In this document: in pieces, positions 1 through 9,100 of the stretch
Position numbering within the stretch: the stretch's first letter is position 1
Layout: the number at the start of each line of letters is the position of its first letter
NCBI GenBank assembly: GCA_049999765.1
Contig: JBNGIQ010009122.1
Location: forward strand, 181,985-211,205
Reading direction: 5' to 3'
DNA: 29,221 nt
From: Phaeoceros laevis
Taxonomy: Eukaryota; Anthocerotophyta; Anthocerotopsida; Notothyladales
Translations under genes and position numbers: made by a program
The notes under the pieces: generated by a model
What the model was told of the DNA's origin: nothing
What the model saw: only the letters and a program-made list of their open reading frames with translations
Database searches by the model: none

Positions 1-205
1 ATGTTTTGCCTAAGCAACCTAACGAGCTTAACTAAAGCAAACCAAACTAGCATATGGACTAAAATTCATTATCCCACAATGACTCCGATTATGTTAATGT
101 CGTAAATATTCATCACAGAAGTTAGCTATAGTCATATGTGTGAGTGAAATGTGCGATAGAGAAATTTCTTTGTTTTAAACATTTAGTTGCCAAGGGAGCT
201 TAAAT

Positions 206-271
206 GTAGGTTTAAAGCTTAGGATCCCTTTCTGTCCTGTAGGTTTAAAGCTTAGGATCCCTTTTTGTCCT
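206..271. repeat. 33-bp direct tandem duplication
   Basis: Two adjacent copies of a 33-bp unit (206-238 and 239-271) beginning GTAGGTTTAAAGCTTAGGAT, differing by one C/T base near the end of the unit. It lies in AT-rich DNA without a gene and has no recognisable coding role. It is one of several short tandem duplications in the first 2.6 kb. Confidence 0.9.
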
Positions 272-523
272 GCAAATATTCGAATCTTGATTGATGTACA
301 AAGATCATGCCGTAAACGCCAATATGAGATAAAGTGTTCCAGTCTAGGACGTCATCAACATATAGGGTTCGACTAATCAATGACTCCCTAGATGTAAGGG
401 GAATTTTCTTTTCTCATGCCCCCGAGTTTTGAAAGTGGCCCCATTAGGAAACCTTGCTTAACCCGAACTTGCAAACCCCACCTCATGTTGGGCTACTTAT
501 TTTGCCTAAGTATGATATACTTT

Positions 524-557
524 AATTCATTCATTCATTTATTCATTCATTCATTCA
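524..557. repeat. (ATTC)n microsatellite
   Basis: About eight units of the tetranucleotide ATTC/TTCA with one interruption. It is a simple sequence repeat in noncoding AT-rich DNA. Confidence 0.9.
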
Positions 558-579
558 GCTATAGTCCGACAGGCTGAAT

Positions 580-720
580 GCATATGGGATGTGATCCAGG
601 ACCGTTGTGTGGAATTGTAACTCGTGTTATATGTGGACTTGAAATCAGATGCATATGGGATGTGATCCAGGACCGTTGTGTGGAATTGTAACTCGTGTTA
701 CATGTGGACTTGAAATCAGT
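580..720. repeat. 71-bp tandem duplication
   Basis: A unit starting GCATATGGGATGTGATCCAG occurs at 580-650 and again from 651 to about 720. The copies differ at very few positions (for example TTATATG against TTACATG), so the duplication is young. An open frame on the minus strand runs through it and through the 42-bp repeats that follow, but its protein is only a repeat product. Confidence 0.92.
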
Positions 721-840
721 CGCACACTACAGTGGGGAGTTGAGGAAGGGGGCCATCCAAGAAGGATGGCTAATTTTTTATTATTATAAGTTTTAAGAGT
801 CGTAAGTGAAGAAGATAGGTTAGCTAAAACTGACTTTATT

Positions 841-966
841 GTCATGCTCACATAATTAGTTGAAAGAATAACGTAATTGAGTGTCATGCTCACATAATTA
901 GTTGAAAGAATAATATAATTGAGTGTCATGCTCACATAATTAGTTGAGAGAATAACATGATTGAGT
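841..966. repeat. 42-bp tandem repeat, three copies
   Basis: Three consecutive copies begin at 841, 883 and 925, each starting GTCATGCTCACATAATTAGT. Copies one and two are nearly identical and the third has a few changes. The array is AT-rich and noncoding, and ends about 400 bp upstream of the Gnk2-like gene. Confidence 0.92.
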
Positions 967-1090
967 ATGTGACAAAATTTCTGTTAACTAAAAACACATA
1001 ACTTTTTGTGTGGTGATGCTTCTTGCTTTGTAAGGAGGAATCTCAAAAGCTTGGAGGATACATGCTGAAGTCAACTAGCAATTGAAAATT

Positions 1091-1230
1091 CAATTGGGTT
1101 GCTTTCAATTGGGTTGCTTTTCGTAGTTACAGGAAGCTCAGATTTCGGAAGAGCACATAAGTCAAATATTTGTTTCATTCATGCTACAATTTCCAATGCT
1201 TTAGCAACTTTAGCAACTTTAGCAACTTTC
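1091..1230 (+). repeat. Short tandem repeats in the Gnk2 gene promoter
   Basis: Two short arrays lie just upstream of the TATA box. A 15-bp unit, CAATTGGGTTGCTTT, is duplicated exactly at 1091-1105 and 1106-1120. A 9-bp unit, TTTAGCAAC, occurs three times at about 1200-1226, followed by a doubled CAAGTCTT. Because they sit within 300 bp of the start codon they may change promoter spacing or factor-binding sites; that role is inferred. Confidence 0.75.
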
Positions 1231-1254
1231 CAAGTCTTGCAAGTCTTCTCAACC

Positions 1255-1262
1255 TATATATA
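1255..1262 (+). promoter_or_regulatory. Probable TATA box of the Gnk2-like gene
   Basis: TATATATA stands about 100 bp before the ATG at 1361. This would place transcription start near 1285-1295 and give a leader of about 70 nt, normal for a plant gene. It is the best core promoter motif near any gene in the window. Confidence 0.65.
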
Positions 1263-1360
1263 GTTCTTGAAGAATTCTAAATTTTGAAGTCTCCATCCTC
1301 CTTGAGTCCTTGCCCCACATTTTTTTGTAGTTCTAGGACTTTCCAATTTGATTTCTCAAT

Positions 1361-1807
1361 ATGGCATACTTGCAAACTTCACGAAAATATTTTTCTGCAT
1401 ATTGTTGTTTAATAGCGTTCATTCTCGCAAGACATACGGCAGTTTTTGCAGCACAAGTACAATATCCTCCGCCACCTTTTGATAACACTATTGTTGATGA
1501 AATTTGCAATGCAGAAGTTGGAGGAATCGCAAGTCTCGGTTTAACACTTGAAAGGATTGTCCAAAGAATGAACCCCTTTATTTACGTATCTTATACTACT
1601 ACACAAATTGAAAAGGGCGGGAGACTCCAACCTCTCTATGTGCAAGGAGGATGTGATTACAAAATTTCTAGTGTTAACTGCCAAGCTTGTCTCAGAGAGC
1701 TTCAAGGCAAGATATTGAAAAAATGCCCAAGTGCAACTAGTGCACTGTTACAATATAAAAGTTGTTTTTTCCGTTGGGATACTGCAAACTTTGTAAGTCA
1801 AATTTAG
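1361..1807 (+). CDS. Secreted Gnk2/DUF26 (ginkbilobin-2-like) cysteine-rich protein
   Basis: 148 aa. Residues 1-30 form a signal peptide (hydrophobic stretch about 13-30, cleavage likely after AVFA), so the protein should enter the secretory pathway. The mature part is one Gnk2 (DUF26, stress-antifung) domain: six cysteines at 49, 98, 107, 110, 122 and 135, with the family hallmark C-X8-C-X2-C at 98-110, enough for three disulfides. Known members are antifungal mannose-binding proteins, plasmodesmal proteins and receptor ectodomains. This one has no membrane segment or kinase in the reading frame, so a secreted defence protein is the best guess. Of the mannose-binding residues of ginkbilobin-2, the Asn after the first cysteine is kept (N50), while the Arg and Glu positions appear as Leu and Asp. 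The frame ends shortly after a perfect GTAAGT at 1795-1800, so the last four codons may be intron. The AT-rich codon use differs from the other genes. Confidence 0.85.
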   Translation: MAYLQTSRKYFSAYCCLIAFILARHTAVFAAQVQYPPPPFDNTIVDEICNAEVGGIASLGLTLERIVQRMNPFIYVSYTTTQIEKGGRLQPLYVQGGCDYKISSVNCQACLRELQGKILKKCPSATSALLQYKSCFFRWDTANFVSQI

Positions 1808-1865
1808 TTCGATGAGTCCTGATAATTTTAATTTTATGATATTCAAATTGGCCTAAGAGCCTTAC

Positions 1866-1925
1866 TTTCTTCATGTTACCAATATTATTGTATTATTTCT
1901 TCATGTTACCAATATTAGTGTATTT
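1866..1925. repeat. 30-bp tandem duplication in the 3' flank
   Basis: A 30-bp unit starting TTTCTTCATGTTACCAATAT at 1866 is repeated at 1896. It lies just after the stop codon of the Gnk2-like gene, in its 3' UTR or in an intron if the gene continues. Confidence 0.85.
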
Positions 1926-2012
1926 TAGTGTTTATGACCCCTACCCCTACAACTAGGCATTCTATAAGGTGATATTTGTGATTGAAATCAAGTTCTTCGT
2001 TTTGATTTCGTT

Positions 2013-2018
2013 AATAAA
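2013..2018 (+). promoter_or_regulatory. Possible poly(A) signal AATAAA
   Basis: AATAAA in a T-rich setting about 200 bp after the stop codon of the Gnk2-like gene. The distance and context fit a plant polyadenylation signal, but the motif is common in AT-rich DNA. Confidence 0.35.
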
Positions 2019-2218
2019 AATTTGTGTTATTTGTCTTTGTTTATAATAAATTCTTTGATTCATGGACATACTTCGAGGTCATAATGTGAAGACTCAGATT
2101 GAGCACCTCTTGAAAAACTCATTTATTTGCGTAGGTTGAGTAGAAAAGGCACACACTTGAATTAAGCTTTTCTAGACTCTTGTTCACACCAATCTCAAGA
2201 TAGAGAGGCGAAGTCCTG

Positions 2219-2575
2219 CATTATGCTTTCAAAAGCCTCAAGAGTTTGGCTGGTTGTCTTGCCGAGCTTAATGAGTTTCTAAAATAGTGATTTCTAGACA
2301 AGAGCACATTATGCCTTCAAAGGCCTCGTGAGTTTAGCTGGTTGTCCTGCCCAGCTTAATGAGTTTCTAAAATAGTGATTTCTAGACAAGAGCACATTAT
2401 GCCTTCAAAGGCCTCGTGAGTTTGGCTTGTTGTCTTGCCGAGCTTTATGAGTTTCTGAAACAGTGATTTCTAGGCAAGAGCGCTGAGAACCACAAGGTTT
2501 CGGAAGTAGTGATTTCTAGGCAAGAGCACTGAGAACCACGAGCGCTGAGAACCACAAGAGCGCCTTCGGACCTGG
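2219..2575. repeat. 88-bp tandem repeat with three copies and a degenerate tail
   Basis: Copies start at 2219, 2307 and 2395, each with CATTATGC..TTC near its start and AGTGATTTCTAG.CAAGAG near its end, spaced exactly 88 bp. The second and third copies are closest. After 2482 a shortened part of the unit (AGTGATTTCTAGGCAAGAG) recurs, mixed with a small CGCTGAGAACCACAAG repeat up to about 2575. No long open frame runs through it. It could be a minisatellite or the end of a mobile element, but no terminal inverted repeats or target duplications were seen. Confidence 0.9.
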
Positions 2576-2679
2576 AGCAACACAAATGCCACTAGCAAGT
2601 GACGGGCCATGACGGGCCATGACGGCCCGGGGCCATGGCAGCGAGTAAGCAGTGCACTGTATGCCTGTACTCTATATGT

Positions 2680-2790
2680 ACTCTATAGGCATACTCTACT
2701 GCCTGTACTGTATATGTACNNNNNNNNNNACTCTATAGGCATACTCTACTGCCTGTACTGTATATGTACTCTATAGCCATACTCTACATG
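2680..2790. repeat. 38-bp tandem repeat interrupted by an assembly gap
   Basis: A unit starting ACTCTATAGGCATACTCTAC is seen at 2680, 2730 and (partly) 2768. The last two starts are exactly 38 bp apart. The 10 Ns at 2720-2729 interrupt the array, and the spacing from 2680 to 2730 does not fit a multiple of 38, so the true copy number is unknown. Confidence 0.85.
2720..2729. other. Assembly gap (10 N)
   Basis: Ten Ns, a round placeholder number rather than a measured length, lying inside the 38-bp tandem repeat. The array was probably collapsed or unresolved by the assembler. Confidence 0.97.
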
Positions 2791-3815
2791 CATGCAGTGG
2801 CAATTGGCCCAGACCAAGTAGTCAGGTTTACGAAGACATGCGTCCAGTTACTGGAGGAGTTGGAGCCATTTGACTTAGCTCTGCAAACTGCAATTTTGCT
2901 GTGTGTATATTACACTTTATTATTGGCATGGAAAACTACGGTCGTTGTCCAAAGATAGAGGACACTAGGCTCCCTGATTAGCAATTAGCAAAGCCAGTAA
3001 CGCTGGCGTTAGCTTCAGACTAATTACAGAAAACGAACGAAGGGGTGCGTCAAGAGTCAAGACTAGTTTACTTAAAACCTTCAGCTGAGTAAAAGCGACA
3101 TATACATCCCAGACCGCCGGGGATGGCCGGAAGGCTGCCGTCCTTAAACTTGATCACATCTATGTTTCCTAATATCGGTCGGCATTCAAAGAAATTGCAA
3201 TTGGCACATGATGCAAGCAAATACGCAGTTCTAGCTGGCTGGAACGAATTGGGATCTTGAGGCTGTCCATGCTGGTCATGGTCGTTGGTAACACCAGCCG
3301 TTTTTTAGGGTCTGCCACATGGTGAGGCAGTGCCCCAGGCATAGGCGAACTCCTGTACTTCACCATTTCCACCCCTGAGCAGTTGTGCCGCTGCTGAAAG
3401 CGCCCCTACAAGAAGATGCAGCTGTGACACTCTGCTACCGGTTCCCAAAAAAACGACTCTGCTATCAGAGACGCTTTTAAGCCTATGGTCCATTCTAAAG
3501 TAACACAGACTGTATGTCTTCTGGGATATCCCAGAATTGTCAATTCTCTCATAAGCCTCTGGAACGTTGTGCTCTGCACCTCTGCAGAACGACGGTGCCG
3601 CTCAAAACAAAAGACGCACTATCTAATTACACAGAGCACACAGTACAAATGTGAACAAGATCTCATTGCCCCACCTAGGTCACATATTGGTTAATACGCT
3701 GTCCTAAGTGGAATGCTGTATTTCTGGTTAATCAATGCCAGTGCACACTAGGAGTTTTGCGTTCAAAACGTCAAGTTATTTTTCTTGTGGATGACAACCG
3801 CTTTCATTACAGTGA
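2791..3815. other. Intergenic, 3' flank of the ABC transporter gene
   Basis: Only short open frames of 60-70 codons are present on either strand and none resembles a known protein. The right part should hold the 3' UTR of the minus-strand ABC transporter. I could not single out a convincing poly(A) signal. Confidence 0.6.
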
Positions 3816-6800
3816 TTACACCGTTGGTTTCAGTGCGCGTAGGTACATGTAGGCTACCAGCCTGTAGAACACCACCATGAAAAAGAGAACCCAAACCTGT
3901 AGAAAACCACCGTTAAGGCCAATATGATGAAACGCTGGTGCTTGCTGGAGACCACGGCACCCTCCATTGTCGGAGCAATCAAAACCTTGGTTTGGTGAAA
4001 ACTGCACTTTAACCAGGAGATGGAATCCGTAGAAGATGAAGGACAGATACTTCAGCCATGCAATGAATACTGGAATGTGCTGCAAAAAGAATCATCCGAT
4101 GGGCAAGTGAGGAACTTGCTGCATTTCCTTTCACCAGCTTTTTGCAGTTGGAAGAACTTTCCTGGCAAGAAGCCAACAGCAAAACAGATTATGTTTCTTA
4201 CCTGAACGTAGTAACCCCCAGTAAGCATCATCACTAGCAGCACTAGGGATGCCACAATCGATGAGTTCTTCATGTCCATCACAGATGCCCCGCAAAATTC
4301 TCCTATGCCCTGAGAGAAGCAACAAATTGTCACAAACACAAGTTTTCGTTTCTGCCTGGTATTCAAGATAGAGAGAATGATCAACAGCTTCTAGCTCTTG
4401 GTGTCCAGAGGCAGAAGCTTCAACTTCACCTGGCCTGTGGCGTTTACAAGGTAGATACTGAAGAGAGTGAAAATGAAGGCTCCGGCTGTCTTGTGAAGCC
4501 CCACCATGAAGTACAAGACGCACATGAAGGCTGTGGGGTACACCAACTCGGCAAGGAAGTCACAGAGGGTGCTGCTCAGGTAGTAGGCACTCAGCCTGTA
4601 CATGTCGGCAGCTCTCTCCTTCACAAGAAATGCTCTCTCCAGTGGGAACGTGGAGACTGATGTGAAGAGGGCAAAGGATGACCAGTAGATGACGATGTAA
4701 AACATGAGCCCCACCTGCAGTCTCCATTGTGCACGAGGACAGCAGTCAAGAGGCGGCCCTGGAGTTCTTGCTTGAAGGTGGGATGATGGTGTTTATCAAG
4801 TGCTTACCTGATCCTGAATGTGCTCTGCTGTGTCCACCTTGGATTTCCACCAGAGGCAGCCCAGTAGGAACGCTACTCCTACCGTCTGCAGCAGACGTAA
4901 CGAGGTGAAGTAGTCCGTGTATCGCTCTTTGAACGTGCGGTTGCCCAGAATCAGAAACTGCTCCCACCACGATGACGACCATTCCTTCTTCTGTCGAATT
5001 GCAGCAGTACGGTCTTCGGAAATTCGGGGCAGCTGTTTGAACTTGTCCTTCTCCCTGGGCTCCAACTCAGTCTTGTAGCTGATCCTCAGATACTGGGAAT
5101 TCGTTGAGACAAAAAACCGCATGTTCCAAGTTATGAAAGTATGGTCGACGTAGAAGTTCAACAACTGTCACTGGCTTCTCGAATTTTACCTCCAATGTCT
5201 CTTGTTGGAAGTCGTCATGAATCTGGGTGGGTTGCAGATTGACTGATGATTCGGTTGATGTGCCATTTGTTCCAGCATTAGGCGGAAGGGGCCCAGAGTG
5301 AGCAGCAAAAGTTTGTTTCTGCTGCGCATGCCTCCTTAGGCTCTTCCTGCTCAATTCTTCAGGGATGGAAATGTTGTGTCTGTTGCCGGTTGCCAGGTCC
5401 AGCAGAAAGTCGGCAGGGTTCATGGCCAGCTGCGGCACAAATCCGAGGGAACCGAAGTACTGCATGGCCTCATTGGCCTGCCCAGAGTACAAGGTGTGGC
5501 CTTCCGAAAGGATGATGAGCTTGTCGAACAAGTGGAACATTCTGCTCGAAGGCTGGTGAATCGTTGTCAGAATGGTTCTCCCCGCCTGCAGAATCTCACG
5601 TACCCATTGTTCACAGGGCAGTGAGCGAGACTCGCCTCCCAGTATCGACATGTCATGTTCAACCTTGAGGAAGAGATGGATTCAGTACTGCACCTGAGCA
5701 GTTTTTTGGAGGACTTGCAAGATCCGGAGAGCAGTGGTGGAATCGAGGCCCGAAGTGGGCTCGTCCAAGAAGAGCAGCGACGGATCCACCAGTATCTCGA
5801 ACCCGATGCTGGTGCGCTTGCGCTCCCCGCCAGAGACACCCCGTCTCCACGCTCCACCAACAATGGTGTCCTGGCACCTGGTCCAGATCACTTGCAAAAT
5901 TATGTAGTCTCAAATGGGGGCTCGTGTTGAGCACCGTGTGAAACATTCATCCTACAGGCTGCATGCGGATGAATGTGCATTCCTTAGATATTACCTCTCA
6001 AGACCCAGTTCTCGCAGAACAGCTTCTGCTCGCTTGATTTTCTGCTTACGAGACATGCTACCTGGTAGCCTCAGCAGCGCAGCAAACACCAGCGTCTCTT
6101 TGACTGTCAAATGGGGGAACAGAACGTCGTCTTGTGTCACAAACCCAATCCTGCATTTATGTGTAAGAGGAGGCACCACAAGTCAGCAGGCTATAGTGGT
6201 GTGCAGAGTCCTGGCACATGTGTGTATCTGAAACAACGTTCACTAGAGGATTGCCTTCTCTTGAGAGCTGGGCAGTAGGGCATGCTGTTGTATGTGACAG
6301 TGCCAGTGACATTGTTGGTGGTGAGACGGCCACCCAAGATGTTGAGGAGAGTAGTTTTGCCACTCCCCGAAGGACCCATCATGGCCAGAATCTCTCCAGG
6401 AGCCACAGATCCTGTGATGCCATTCAGAATTTGCTTTCTCGGAGGACTGGTCCCGACTTTGGACATGGCTTTCCTGGCATTCAATGACGGAGGGTCCTTG
6501 GGTTGCACAGTGTAGACAACATTCTCAAACTGCAAATTTATCCAGCAGTCGAGCCACAGCAACAACCTTGGTCAGCTCTTGTGTTTATCAATTGCATGCG
6601 TGCACACTTGCATTCATGCAAGTGATCAGTCGAATTGTGGAATAAGTGGTCTTGAAAATTACGACATCACCTTGAGGAAGACTGGCAGAAGTGGAGTGGT
6701 GCGCTCTGGTTCGTCTGTGAGCTGGATGTCAGAAACAGCATCCATGGAGATTGCCACCTCGTCTGCTCGCCCACCGTAGCATGCATCTGCCTCCAGTTGT

Positions 6801-7177
6801 TCCTTGACTGCACCATGGTCGGAGCGATGCCGGCCATGAACACCTCTACTCGACTCACAAGAGAAATGTTGAATTGCAACAGAATTTGGTAGTGACTGAC
6901 CTGATCTGTTGTGCGTGAGAGTAGTTGTGGTCTCTGGCATGTGAGCAGAGTAGGAGAGGGCAAAGAGCACATCCTCGGTGTTCAGCCTGCCTTCAGAAGT
7001 ATCAGTATAATCCGAGGGCAGCTCAGACTGGTGGGAAGAAGATCGACGAGCATTGCTTCTCTCCAGTGCAGCAGCAGCAGCAGCAGAAGTAGCTGCGGCC
7101 TTATGCTGCTGTGCATTGGCATCTTCCGTGGCATCCAACCACATCTGGGCAAGCTGCTGCTGCTTGCTGGACGCCAT
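3816..7177 (-). CDS. ABCG22: Half-size ABC transporter, subfamily G (ABCG22-like), nine exons
   Basis: Minus-strand join 7177-6671, 6529-6255, 6150-5995, 5877-5694, 5585-5190, 5092-4808, 4714-4430, 4309-4202, 4079-3816; every junction keeps frame, giving 819 aa. Order: a low-complexity N-terminal extension of about 170 aa (polyQ, polyA), an ABC domain, then six membrane segments. Visible motifs are Walker [10 protein letters not shown] (about 221-229), TQDDV Q-loop, signature VSGGERKR (about 327), Walker B LLFLDEP (about 347-353), H-loop TTIHQPSS (H384) and the membrane-domain landmarks [17 protein letters not shown] and YRLSAYYL. Arrangement and N-terminal length match plant ABCG22, a half-transporter of the WBC type that works as a dimer in the plasma membrane; in Arabidopsis it affects stomatal regulation. 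The substrate here is unknown. An in-frame ATG at 7222 would add 15 aa; 7177 was preferred for its better context (GTCATGGCG). Introns are 93-141 bp. Intron 2 seems to begin with GC. Confidence 0.93.
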
Positions 7178-7222
7178 GACGGCGCTGGCACGAATTGGAG
7201 GATGATTCGAGCCCCCCAACAT

Positions 7223-9100
7223 GAGCTGTTCACTGCAGCTGTGTGATTGTCGACAAAGGATGGAGTTGCATTATATGGTGCAGCTGGATGTGGAGCACAG
7301 GTAGATTGCTCGTACCGAGAGCGACATTGCTCCACTGAAATCCTTCCCATTGTGCACCTGCAATTCGAGGGTGACAGATGAAGAGGTGTAGAGACATCTA
7401 GAAAGCGAGGGAGCAGGCTGCTGGAAGACGAAGAAGGGGGTGCAGATTGTGTGAATGCAGGCTTATGGGGGGCAGAATTGCGGTAGTACAGAGCGGTTTC
7501 AAGAGGGCTGGTGTGGAGCACCATGGGCATGATGACGATTCACGATCGATCGGGGATGGATGTTTACAGCAGCACTCACTGGTGGCGGACGTCGTTGTTG
7601 ATCCAAGGCATGGGCAGGTGACAATCGCACTAGCTTGCCAAGGGAGTGGTGATGGCGAATCACTACGTTGACCATCTTTGACTGGTCCTGCTAATTCTTG
7701 TAAAAAATGCTTGCATGCAGACTACATTGTATCGTCTGCTCGCCCGCTGTGTTCGCAACGCAACATCATCGAGATTTGCCCTAACCCTAAACCGTGCACT
7801 ATATATGTCCCAACAGCACCGTTCGTTTTATCAGTCTTGCTTTTGCTTCGTGTGTGGGGTCTGAGTGTGGCTGCGGGACGCCCACTCCGGAGGTGGCCTG
7901 TGCGTGGATTGTCTGGCCGCTCGAGCAGCTCCCTCTGGCGTGTTGTTGGCAACGTGGTTGATGGAGGCTACAGCTGCCTGGCAATCCTCGCGCGCAGGCA
8001 TCATGGCGCGCACCTGTAGATCGTGCTAGCTCCGGATGGAGGCCGGAAACCCTAACCCCAGGCTATGGTTCGTCTCTTGCATCCGTCTTCTTATCCACTT
8101 GGCCTGTCCTCGAAGGGAGGAGCATGCTGTGGCTGTTCCAGTTTGTTGGAAGTGGTTGTCTTCCCGGGGGTGTGTTTAGGTCAAGGCTTGGATAGGCGGC
8201 TTGGTTTGATGGGTTCAGATTTTGCCTGTGGTATCTGGTGGCCACGAGCACTGCTCTGAGTGGTGGACCTCGTAAGCAGGCAGACAGTGCATAGCGGCTG
8301 CGACGCAGATTGGGTCTGTATCCCTCTATTGTTACTTTTTTGCTGCTAAAATCTTGACCCGTGTCCAAGTTCAAGCATGTTCTTCTCTGGATGTCTAGTG
8401 GCCTGATATGCGCTGAGCTTTGCAGTGTCCGTTTTGTGGCCTGTGATGTAACCAAATCGAGCGTCAGTTGCAGCGCAGCCGAGCCCTTGCTAGCAAGGAG
8501 AACCTACTCGGCAAGCGCTGCATTTCTGTGACGTATTCTCCTCTCCTGAGGCCTTCATCTATGTCTTTTGTCTGCTGAGCTAGGTCAGTCGTAAAGATCT
8601 AGGTCATCAGGGTTAGGTCAGGTCTTGAAGAGGGTGTGCCTCCAATCAAACAAAGTCTGAGTGATGTCGTGTGCAATCAAGGTGATGACATACTGTCGCC
8701 CCAGTCCTAAAGCTGCTTGATGCAGCTGCTGTGGATGGACGTATTCGTACTGTCTGATTGACTGAAAGAAGTTTTCTCTGTTTTTGGATCTGTGAAGTCG
8801 TCTAGTTCGTTCCTCAGGGTTGAGACGGTGTTTGAGATTGTGCTTGCCTCGTTTAGGTTAGAGAACGCAGAACTCACGACACCATGCTAGCAGCAAAATA
8901 ACGGGAGATGATGATCTTTCGCCGTCCGAAATGCATGGCCCTGCCTTGCTTTGCGGAGACAAAGAAAAATGATTTGCACGTCAGTCTGATCCCTTGAGCC
9001 CCGCTCCGTAAACAGAAGTCTCTCTCATAACCAACAGTAACCAGCAGCGAACAAGGAACACAACAAGAATCCTACTGTTTTGATGGTTCGTTTTTAAGAA
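7223..9100. other. Upstream region of the ABCG gene; no supported gene
   Basis: The first few hundred bases should carry the 5' leader and promoter of the minus-strand ABCG gene, possibly with an upstream leader intron. Telomere-like CCCTAACCCTAAACC occurs at about 7780-7794 and AAACCCTAACC at about 8047-8057. In plants such telo-box words are often found near transcription starts. TATATAT-like sequence follows the first at about 7799-7807 on the plus strand. The longest frames (about 110-130 codons) look random and match no family I know. Confidence 0.45.
7780..8057. promoter_or_regulatory. Telo-box-like motifs
   Basis: CCCTAACCCTAAACC (about 7780-7794) and AAACCCTAACCCCA (about 8047-8060) contain the plant telo-box core AAACCCTAA or close variants. 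They lie 600-880 bp upstream of the ABCG start codon and could belong to its promoter or to an untranslated leader. The orientation does not decide which. Confidence 0.35.

Noticed and set aside
645-935. A 96-codon minus-strand frame near the left end
   Set aside because: It is made of the 42-bp and 71-bp tandem repeats; the protein repeat (STNYVSMTLNY) is a by-product.
8063-8455. A 130-codon minus-strand frame upstream of the ABCG gene
   Set aside because: Basic random-looking composition, no domain, and no frame continuity with ABCG exon 1. It is likely chance in GC-rich DNA.
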